NCBI GenBank assembly: GCA_034370465.1
Contig: JAXMLA010000173.1
Span: forward strand, 1 to 5,611
Reading direction: 5' to 3'
Source of the DNA: UBA2197 sp034370465
GTDB taxonomy: Bacteria > Desulfobacterota > Desulfuromonadia > Desulfuromonadales > UBA2197
DNA: 5,611 bases
Shown: positions 1 to 5,134 of the stretch, one piece after another
Layout: every line of letters begins with the position of its first letter
Position numbering within the stretch: the stretch's first letter is position 1
Translations under genes and position numbers: made by a program
The notes under the pieces: generated by a model
Seen by the model: the letters and a program-made list of their open reading frames with translations, nothing else
What the model was told of the DNA's origin: nothing
The model's database searches: none

Positions 1-518
1 GACCCGCCAGTGATGAACTCTCACTGCGCGATCGGGCGATTGTCGAGCTCCTTTATTCCTGCGGCTTGCGGGTGAGTGAAGCCGTGGCTCTCAACGTCGG
101 CCATCTCGATTTTGCTCAGGCTCTGGTCCGCGTCCTCGGCAAGGGGAGAAAAGAACGGATCGTGCCGATCGGCAGCAAGGCACAGGAAGCCTTGCACGAT
201 TATCTGACGCAGCGGGGGAGGCCGGGAGACGAGGATCCGCTCTTTCTCAATCATCGCGGCGGCCGTCTGACCGCCCGCAGTATCGAGCGCAATCTCAAGC
301 AACGTCTGCTTGATGCCAATATCCTGCGTCACGCCACACCGCACGCTCTCAGGCACACCTTTGCCACGCATCTCCTTGATGCCGGCGCCGATCTCCGCTC
401 CATTCAAGAGCTTCTCGGCCATGTATCACTCTCGACGACGCAGAAGTATACCCAGGTCAGCGTCGATCAACTCCTTAAGGTTTATGACCGGGCTCATCCC
501 CGCAACCGCAAAAAATAG
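1..518 (+). CDS. xerC: Tyrosine recombinase XerC, C-terminal part (5' end outside window)
   Basis: Site-specific recombinase that, with XerD, resolves chromosome dimers at dif in the cytoplasm. The frame is open from base 3 to the TAG at 516-518 (171 codons), so the N-terminal SAM-like core-binding domain and the true start are missing. A TTG at 66 is internal, because conserved family sequence (LRDRAIVELLYSCGLRVSE) runs across it. The catalytic set is complete: Arg in GLRVSE (69-71), Lys in GKGRKER (141-143), HxxR in HALRH (His 342-344, Arg 351-353), His in ELLGH (420-422) and the nucleophile Tyr in QKYTQ (447-449). The ending VDQLLKVYDRAHPR is typical of XerC rather than XerD. A dif-like site starts 15 bp after the stop. 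A mobile-element-borne XerC homologue cannot be excluded from this fragment. Confidence 0.93.
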   Translation, partial: PASDELSLRDRAIVELLYSCGLRVSEAVALNVGHLDFAQALVRVLGKGRKERIVPIGSKAQEALHDYLTQRGRPGDEDPLFLNHRGGRLTARSIERNLKQRLLDANILRHATPHALRHTFATHLLDAGADLRSIQELLGHVSLSTTQKYTQVSVDQLLKVYDRAHPRNRKK

Positions 519-533
519 CGGTGTCAATATCTT

Positions 534-561
534 GGTTAACATAATACTTATTATGCGACGT
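534..561 (-). other. dif: dif-like XerC/XerD recombination site
   Basis: Read on the - strand, the site is an 11-bp left arm ACGTCGCATAA, a 6-bp centre TAAGTA and an 11-bp right arm TTATGTTAACC. The E. coli dif arms, from memory, are GGTGCGCATAA and TTATGTTAAAT around TGTATA. The right (XerD-side) arm matches at 9 of 11 positions, the left (XerC-side) arm at 7 of 11 including the whole inner CGCATAA, and the spacing is exact. The inner palindrome CATAATA / TATTATG (540-546 and 549-555) is perfect. The XerD-type arm is 534-544 and the XerC-type arm 551-561 on the + strand. It lies between the convergent xerC and 95-residue genes. Whether it is the chromosomal dif or the site of a Xer-using mobile element cannot be decided from this window. 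Confidence 0.85.
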
Positions 562-612
562 TGTAATATTAGCGAATAACCGCCCGTAAATTCAAGAGAG
601 AAAATCAGGGCA

Positions 613-900
613 TCACCACTGCTCATCCTTGTTCGATTTTTTCCGGACGGTCAAGAGATCGACAATTAACTCGATACGTTCCTGCCTCGCCGCATCTCCG
701 TAGTACACCAGCAATGAACCGCCGAAACAAAGACCAACGCCGAGAACAAATTCAAGAATCAGTGTGTTTTTACTCTGGGCGTCTATGAACTCGCCAGTAA
801 ACTTGGCAACCTCCCCCATGAGTACCGATCCAAACGCCGCCGAAGAAATCAGCAGCAGGCCAACGACAATAAAAACCACGCCCCAAACAATCCGCAGCAT
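613..900 (-). CDS. Small two-span membrane protein, function unknown
   Basis: This is a 95-residue protein that I do not recognise. Two hydrophobic stretches, about residues 4-28 (rich in V, I, L and G) and 47-68 (with glycines in LGVGLCFGG), look like two membrane helices joined by a short polar loop. The tail (about 69-95) is charged and ends in a lysine-rich segment RKKSNKDEQW, which by the positive-inside rule probably places it in the cytoplasm. The ATG at 898-900 has a good ribosome site (AAGGGG, 906-911, 5-nt spacer). It begins 23 bp after the hsdR stop on the same strand, so it is probably co-transcribed with hsdR. No restriction-modification role is known to me for such a protein. 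It could equally be an unrelated resident gene flanking the island. The strong ribosome site and the end-to-end coding pattern support it as real. Confidence 0.72.
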   Translation of the reverse strand: MLRIVWGVVFIVVGLLLISSAAFGSVLMGEVAKFTGEFIDAQSKNTLILEFVLGVGLCFGGSLLVYYGDAARQERIELIVDLLTVRKKSNKDEQW

Positions 901-905
901 AAAAG

Positions 906-911
906 CCCCTT
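906..911 (-). promoter_or_regulatory. Ribosome binding site of the 95-residue membrane protein
   Basis: AAGGGG on the - strand, five bases before the ATG at 898-900. It sits in the 23-bp gap after the hsdR stop codon and fixes the start of the downstream gene. Confidence 0.7.
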
Positions 912-923
912 ATCGCACCTAAC

Positions 924-3900
924 CTACGCCACAGCGCGATGATTGATTTCTTCAAGTAAATTGATAACTTTAGGCGCGCCGGCATCCCCGAAGACCCCGT
1001 CCAGCCCTTCATCGTGCAGATCGGTAAAGGGAGGTTCGTAAAGAAGACCGGGGTCCATGGTGCCGTTTTGGGTGAGATAGCTGATGATCTGATCGATAAA
1101 GCGGATCTGCGCCGCTGCGTAGGTGGTGTTGTGCAGAAATTCGCCGAAGGCTTCGCTGACCGCTTCCCGATCAAGACCGACGAGACTTCGGATCAAGGCG
1201 CCGAGGCTGCGCTGATGGCCAAAGACCTGATCGAACTGTTCCCGGCTTCCCACCTCTTCCGAAGAAAAAAGTAATCTCTCCAGCTCTTCCAAATCCTGCC
1301 TGGTAATCTGCCGATTCATGCGCAGCTTGTTAATGGTAATGTGGTGGCTGTGATCGCGGATAAAGCGCTCCACCTTCAAGCGGTACTGACGCATCTCCTC
1401 GGCACTGGCATAGCCGGACACGTAAATCTCCGCACTCTCGCCGATGGTATCCTCAAAATCGGTATAAACGATCTTCACTTCCCCCTTGTCGAGGAATTTG
1501 ATCAACTCACGCAGGCGGAGGCGCACATCCTCCAGCAGGGGCAGGGTGATGCCGGACCACCAGCTCTCGGTTTGCAGATCGAGAATCAGCGCCATCTGCT
1601 GTGCTACCAGGGGGATGGTCCCCTTCCCTTCCAGCCGGGCGGCAATCTCCATGACCTTGTTGCGGTAGCGCTCAAAGGAGCCGCTCTTCTCCAACAACGC
1701 CAGTTGCAGATTGAGCAGCAGCAGGTCGAAGCGTTTGGCACTCTCGTCTTCCTGCGGGAGCTCAGTTGGCAGGCCGGCGAGATGAAGGGTGACCTCCAGG
1801 GCATCTTCGGCATCCAGTTGGCCCCATTGCTCCCGGATGATGAATTTCTTCAGGTGGCGACGGTGCGGGCGGACGATGAAGTTGTCCGGGTTCATCACCG
1901 AAACTTCACCGTGCAGCGTCTCTTCCAGGCTCCCTTGCAAACGCTGCACGCCCTCCCCGGCTGTAACCTGCGAATTTTGCAGTTGCAGGAGGAGGTTCAA
2001 GCGCTGCTTGAAGATCTTCTTGCTCAGCGATTCCTGACTGCCGCCATCGATCCCTTCCGGATTCTCGGCAAAGAACTCGAAGTTCTGGCAGTAGTCGAAG
2101 ACGTAGAAATTTTCTTTGTCCTGGCCCGGTCCGAAGAGCTCTTTGCAGAGGCGGGTACCGCGTCCCATCATCTGGTGGAACTTGGTCTTGGAACGGACCA
2201 GCTTGAAAAAAACGAGATTGACTATCTCCGGCACATCGATGCCGGTATCGAGCATGTCGACGGAGATGGCGATGATCGGGTCGCTCTCTTTAATGTAAAA
2301 GGCGTCAATGAGATCCTGTGCGTAGGGCTCGTAGTTGTCGATCACTCGGCAGAACGCCCCCTTGAGGTGGGGATAGTTTTTGTCGAAGCGCTCCTGGATG
2401 AAGAGAGCATGGTTGTGATTCTTGGCAAAGATGATCGTCTTCCCCAGCCGGTCGCCCCCCGCCACCTTGACCCCGTAGCGCATCAGGTGTTCGAGGACCT
2501 TGTCGACAGTGTCGATGTTGAAGAGCCAGTTGTTCAGCGCCGATGATTCGATCTTCTCGGGCATGCCTCCCTGTTCTTCGTCCCAGAACTTCTCTTCGTA
2601 CTCGGCCTGCTCTTCGGCGGAAAGATCGTTGTAGGCGACCCCCTCCCGCTGGAACTTGAGCGGTACCGAATGCGCCTTGGGCGGCACCAGATAACCGTCC
2701 GCCACTGCCTTTTCCAGCTCGTAGTAAAAGGTCGGTACTCCCTTCTCCAGCTCAAAGAGCCCATAGGTGTTGCGATCGACCTCGGCGCGCGGGGTGGCGG
2801 TCAGTCCGAGGAGCAATGCATCGAAATACTCGAAGATGGCGCGGAACTTTTGATAGACCGAGCGGTGCGCTTCGTCGATAACGATCAGATCGAAATGGCC
2901 GGGGCTGAAGCGCTTCCCTTCGACTCCGCTCAGGGACCGGTTGCTGAGCGGAGTCGAAGCATCGATACAGTTCATCATCGTCGGATAAGTGGAGAGGACG
3001 ATGCGGCTGGTAGTGTCGTCCTTGATCTTGGTGATATTGACCGGGCTGGAATGGGGGAGATGCTCCTTGAAGGCATTGCCGGCCTGGGTAAGGAGGGCAG
3101 TGCGATCGGCAAGGAAGAGGACCCGCTTGATCCAGTTGCACTTTTGCAGCAGTTCGATCAGGGCGATAACGGTGCGGGTCTTGCCGGTGCCGGTCGCCAT
3201 GACCAGCAGCGCCTTGCGCAGTTTGCGCCGCTGGAAGTCCTCGGCCGTGCGGCGGATCGCCTCGTGCTGGTAATAGCGCTCGACGATCGCCGGGTTGATG
3301 GTAGCTGTCGTAATCTCGCGGAGGCTGTTGCGGCGGTTGATGAGGAGTTGCAACTCGTCCTTTTTGTAGAATCCCTGCACCTTGCGGGGCGGATAATTGC
3401 GGTCATCCCAGAGCCAGGTTTCGTAGCCATTGGTGAAGAAGATCAGCGGCCGCTGCCCTTTCATCTGTTCCAGGCAGTCGGCGTAGAGCTTGGCTTGTTG
3501 CTGACCAATACGCGAATCCTTGCGGGTCCGTTTCGCCTCGACCACCGCCAGCGGCAGGCCGTCGTCGCCCCAGAGGACATAGTCGACAAACCCCTCGCCC
3601 TTGTCGTTCGGCATCCCCTGCACCGGGTACTCCAGCACATCCGTCGCCTTCAGATCCCAACCCGACTCCTTGAGCAACAGGTCGATGAAGTAATCCCGGG
3701 TCTCCGCCTCACTGTAGTCGTGGTCGTCGGGGGTTTGTTGGTTGCGCTCTTTGTACTCCTGAATTTTGGCTTTAAGGGCGGTGATCTCTTCGATCGTCCG
3801 GGTTAGCTCTGCATCCTTGGCCGCAAGTTTGGCATCTTTCTCCGCCTGCTCGGCCTGGAGCTTGGCCAACTGCTCGGCGTTGCGGTCAGCGATGGCGCTG

Positions 3901-4331
3901 TCTTTTGGGGGGATGCGACTGAGGTCGAAAAGGACTTTGCCGATGGCCTGGGTATTGGGGGAATAGCTGCGGGCCAGCCAGTAAAGAACGTGGAAGAGTT
4001 CCTTGATAGTGTGCAGGGCATCGTTGCTGCTGATCGCTTTGTCACTGTGGACGGCGAGGTTGCCGATCTTCTGGATGGTGAGGATTTTAGGGAAGAGGCA
4101 CGGTTCCAGGTTGTCACGAAAGGTCGGTTCGTGAATCAGGGCGGCGAGGTTGTCGGCGTAAGGTTTTTGCAGAAAGGAATCATTGGCATAGAGCCACTTC
4201 ACCGCCCCCTCCAGCGAGCGCCGGGCATAGAAACAACTGGTGCGCGGGGCACTGTTGGTGTTCTGCTCGGCTTCACAGGCAGTGGCGTAAAGTTCAGGCC
4301 AGTCAGCCTGGAGAAAGGTGAAATTGGACAC
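924..4331 (-). CDS. hsdR: Type I restriction endonuclease subunit R (EcoEI-like) with N-terminal DUF4145-like domain
   Basis: Motor and nuclease subunit of a type I restriction-modification complex: it translocates DNA with ATP and cuts unmethylated DNA away from the recognition site, working with HsdM and HsdS. The protein is 1135 residues and looks intact. Residues about 1-125 resemble DUF4145; about 150-195 are a Glu/Lys/Ala-rich probable coiled coil. The HSDR_N nuclease follows, with Asp250, Glu265-Ala-Lys267 (PD-(D/E)xK) and Q279xxxY283. The SF2 motor has Walker A ATGTGKT (379-385), DEAH (486-489), LTATP (510-514), DTGIDVP (695-701) and motif VI QMMGRGTR (720-727); the rest resembles the EcoEI_R_C region. 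The start is GTG at 4329-4331, after GGAGG; a TAG in frame at 4344-4346 rules out a longer form. Residues 458-472 come from a palindromic repeat (2918-2959). hsdM and hsdS are not in the window. Confidence 0.95.
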   Translation of the reverse strand: MSNFTFLQADWPELYATACEAEQNTNSAPRTSCFYARRSLEGAVKWLYANDSFLQKPYADNLAALIHEPTFRDNLEPCLFPKILTIQKIGNLAVHSDKAISSNDALHTIKELFHVLYWLARSYSPNTQAIGKVLFDLSRIPPKDSAIADRNAEQLAKLQAEQAEKDAKLAAKDAELTRTIEEITALKAKIQEYKERNQQTPDDHDYSEAETRDYFIDLLLKESGWDLKATDVLEYPVQGMPNDKGEGFVDYVLWGDDGLPLAVVEAKRTRKDSRIGQQQAKLYADCLEQMKGQRPLIFFTNGYETWLWDDRNYPPRKVQGFYKKDELQLLINRRNSLREITTATINPAIVERYYQHEAIRRTAEDFQRRKLRKALLVMATGTGKTRTVIALIELLQKCNWIKRVLFLADRTALLTQAGNAFKEHLPHSSPVNITKIKDDTTSRIVLSTYPTMMNCIDASTPLSNRSLSGVEGKRFSPGHFDLIVIDEAHRSVYQKFRAIFEYFDALLLGLTATPRAEVDRNTYGLFELEKGVPTFYYELEKAVADGYLVPPKAHSVPLKFQREGVAYNDLSAEEQAEYEEKFWDEEQGGMPEKIESSALNNWLFNIDTVDKVLEHLMRYGVKVAGGDRLGKTIIFAKNHNHALFIQERFDKNYPHLKGAFCRVIDNYEPYAQDLIDAFYIKESDPIIAISVDMLDTGIDVPEIVNLVFFKLVRSKTKFHQMMGRGTRLCKELFGPGQDKENFYVFDYCQNFEFFAENPEGIDGGSQESLSKKIFKQRLNLLLQLQNSQVTAGEGVQRLQGSLEETLHGEVSVMNPDNFIVRPHRRHLKKFIIREQWGQLDAEDALEVTLHLAGLPTELPQEDESAKRFDLLLLNLQLALLEKSGSFERYRNKVMEIAARLEGKGTIPLVAQQMALILDLQTESWWSGITLPLLEDVRLRLRELIKFLDKGEVKIVYTDFEDTIGESAEIYVSGYASAEEMRQYRLKVERFIRDHSHHITINKLRMNRQITRQDLEELERLLFSSEEVGSREQFDQVFGHQRSLGALIRSLVGLDREAVSEAFGEFLHNTTYAAAQIRFIDQIISYLTQNGTMDPGLLYEPPFTDLHDEGLDGVFGDAGAPKVINLLEEINHRAVA
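2918..2959. repeat. 42-bp palindromic repeat element inside hsdR
   Basis: Perfect 16-bp arms CTTCGACTCCGCTCAG (2918-2933) and CTGAGCGGAGTCGAAG (2944-2959) flank a 10-bp centre that itself contains ACCGGT (2936-2941) on the same axis; only two positions per side break the symmetry. The element is 42 bp, a multiple of three, and is read in frame by hsdR as roughly ASTPLSNRSLSGVEG (residues 458-472). The other strand reads FDSAQGPVAERSRS, a peptide style familiar from mis-annotated small ORFs over dispersed TTCGAC...GTCGAA repeats in many bacterial genomes. Related HsdR proteins have, from memory, a short linker here between the TMMN segment and FSPGHFDLIVIDEAH. Membership of a dispersed family is inferred, since only one copy is in the window. 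Confidence 0.85.
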
Positions 4332-4335
4332 TACG

Positions 4336-4340
4336 CCTCC
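4336..4340 (-). promoter_or_regulatory. Ribosome binding site of hsdR
   Basis: GGAGG on the - strand, four bases before the GTG start at 4329-4331. The spacer is shorter than usual, but no ATG or better placed start is nearby and an in-frame TAG lies just upstream, so this site decides the GTG start. It lies in the 35-bp gap between hicB and hsdR. Confidence 0.7.
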
Positions 4341-4366
4341 GGTCTATCGAATTGTACGAATCTCAT

Positions 4367-4699
4367 TCAGCAAACGTTGGCGGTCAGGTGCTCCAATTGC
4401 TCATTGACCCAACTGTTGATACTTTCGCCGGACTGTTTGGCCGCCACGTACACTTTACGGTGCAGGTCGGGGGTCAGGCGCAGCATGAACTTGCCGGTGA
4501 ACGGTTTCTCCGGGGTCTGGCCAAGTTTGGTGCAGAAGTCGAGGTAATCGTCGACCGACTCCCGAAAAGCCTGCTTGATCTCATCAACCGTCTTCCCCTG
4601 AAAAGTAATCACGTCACGCAGGCCGATCACTTCGCCGTGGAAGATCTCCGCCTCGTCGTCATACTCAACCCTGCCGGAATATCCTTTGTACTGCATCAT
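4367..4699 (-). CDS. hicB: HicB-family antitoxin
   Basis: Antitoxin of a type II HicAB system: it binds and blocks the HicA mRNA interferase and usually represses its own operon. The 110-residue protein has the two expected parts. Residues about 4-60 form the HicB fold related to a degraded RNase H (YKGYSGRVEYDDEAEIFHGEV, then the helix VDEIKQAFRESVDDYLDFC). Residues about 68-104 form a ribbon-helix-helix DNA-binding domain (strand GKFMLRL, helices PDLHRKVYVAAKQSG and SINSWVNEQLEHL). Of two adjacent ATGs (4697-4699 and 4694-4696) the first is preferred: it lies nine bases after AAGGAGG and makes a 4-bp ATGA overlap with the hicA stop, the sign of translational coupling. The stop is TGA at 4367-4369, 35 bp before hsdR. 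Confidence 0.93.
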   Translation of the reverse strand: MMQYKGYSGRVEYDDEAEIFHGEVIGLRDVITFQGKTVDEIKQAFRESVDDYLDFCTKLGQTPEKPFTGKFMLRLTPDLHRKVYVAAKQSGESINSWVNEQLEHLTANVC

Positions 4700-4950
4700 G
4701 GCCGTATACCTCCTTCTTCCAGAAAACGTCGTACTGACTTTACCGCGCCTTTATCGGTCTCTTTCTGCGGATGGGGCCGGTGAAAGGTGGCCTTGATGCC
4801 ATTGAGAAGAAACCTGATGCGGGAGCCGTTACCCTCGAAGCGTTCCGCACCGAGCGCCATAAACAATGTCTCGATGTCATCCCAGATGATGCTGGACTTC
4901 ACCGGATCATGGAATATGGCTTTCAGCGTTTTGCGGTGCTTGCTGGTCAT
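4696..4950 (-). CDS. hicA: HicA-family toxin (mRNA interferase)
   Basis: Toxin of the HicAB pair; the family has a dsRNA-binding-like fold and cleaves mRNA to arrest translation when HicB is lost. The protein is 84 residues, normal for the family. It reads HRKTLKAIFHDP, then a helix WDDIETLFMALGAE (about 23-36), the turn GNGSRIRFLLNG (40-51), the strand KATFHRPHPQKE (53-64) and a C-terminal helix AVKSVRRFLEEGGI (69-82). The textbook HicA histidine after the Gly-Ser turn is Arg44 here; histidines 57 and 60 lie in the next strand, and this longer HicA subclass commonly carries FHRPHP. The start is ATG at 4948-4950. No convincing Shine-Dalgarno precedes it, in contrast to hicB. The stop TGA overlaps the hicB start. 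First gene of the likely hicA-hicB-hsdR operon. Confidence 0.92.
   Translation of the reverse strand: MTSKHRKTLKAIFHDPVKSSIIWDDIETLFMALGAERFEGNGSRIRFLLNGIKATFHRPHPQKETDKGAVKSVRRFLEEGGIRP
4709..4715 (-). promoter_or_regulatory. Ribosome binding site of hicB
   Basis: AAGGAGG on the - strand, inside the 3' end of hicA, nine bases before the first of the two hicB ATGs. It is far stronger than anything before hicA, which would favour antitoxin over toxin synthesis from the shared mRNA. Confidence 0.8.
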
Positions 4951-4975
4951 GTGATTTTAGTATCACTTTCTGATA
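4951..4975. promoter_or_regulatory. Overlapping dyads before hicA, candidate HicB operator
   Basis: Two inverted repeats share bases directly before the hicA ATG. One is GTGAT (4951-4955), a 6-bp spacer and ATCAC (4962-4966). The other is TATCA (4961-4965), a 5-bp spacer and TGATA (4971-4975). Short overlapping dyads over the promoter and start are what a ribbon-helix-helix autorepressor such as HicB would bind. The assignment is inferred from position and symmetry only. Confidence 0.5.
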
Positions 4976-4985
4976 ACTTTGTAAA
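4957..4985 (-). promoter_or_regulatory. Candidate promoter of the hicAB-hsdR operon
   Basis: On the - strand, TTTACA (4980-4985) matches the -35 consensus at five of six positions. Two -10 candidates follow: GATACT (4959-4964, 15-bp spacer, four of six) and TACTAA (4957-4962, 17-bp spacer, three of six). Either would start transcription within a few bases of the hicA ATG, giving an almost leaderless mRNA. The region overlaps the candidate HicB operator. The -10 match is weak. Confidence 0.35.
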
Positions 4986-5057
4986 TATGTTCGTTGGGGG
5001 CAAGGGGTGGTCGAGCGGTGTTAATCACCATGTTTTCAGGATGAAATTTGAGTCTTG

Positions 5058-5070
5058 GAGATCTGATCTC
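5058..5070. repeat. Short palindrome GAGATC-T-GATCTC
   Basis: Six-base arms around a single T in the gap upstream of the hicAB promoter. It may be a protein-binding site, but a palindrome this short can occur by chance and nothing ties it to a gene. Confidence 0.25.
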
Positions 5071-5089
5071 TCATGAAGTTAGATGTGTG

Positions 5090-5110
5090 TGGTACAAAAA
5101 TTTTGTACCA
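5090..5110. promoter_or_regulatory. 21-bp perfect palindrome, possible operator
   Basis: TGGTACAAAA (5090-5099), a central A and TTTTGTACCA (5101-5110) form perfect 10-bp arms, 24 bp beyond the stop of the right-hand gene and about 140 bp before hicA. A hairpin would be AT-rich with almost no loop, and no U-run follows on either strand, so it is a poor intrinsic terminator. A dimeric DNA-binding protein site is more plausible; the protein is unknown. Confidence 0.45.
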
Positions 5111-5134
5111 ACAAAATGCGATATATAAATGGTT

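Noticed and set aside
21..422. 133-codon open frame on the - strand over xerC
   Set aside because: Antisense to conserved catalytic motifs of the recombinase; no support of its own.
519..612. Bidirectional terminator between the convergent xerC and 95-residue genes
   Set aside because: The only strong dyad there is the core of the dif-like site; it has a 2-bp centre and no U-run on either side.
1539..1958. KOPS-like octamers (GGGNAGGG) that could orient FtsK toward dif: 1539-1546 (+), 1621-1628 (-), 1951-1958 (-)
   Set aside because: Two point toward the dif-like site and one away. Three copies in GC-rich coding DNA are too few to show a bias; a genome-wide skew is needed.
1341..2546. 401-codon open frame on the + strand opposite hsdR
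   Set aside because: It is antisense to the conserved HsdR helicase and C-terminal region, and its translation has no recognisable motif; long shadow frames are common in GC-rich DNA.
2918..2959. Reading the hsdR palindrome as a terminator or as a break in the gene
   Set aside because: No U-run follows, the reading frame continues intact, and conserved motor motifs lie on both sides in the same frame.
2670..3806. 378-codon open frame on the + strand opposite hsdR
   Set aside because: Antisense to the HsdR nuclease and Walker A region. Its FDSAQGPVAERSRS segment is just the palindromic repeat read on the other strand.
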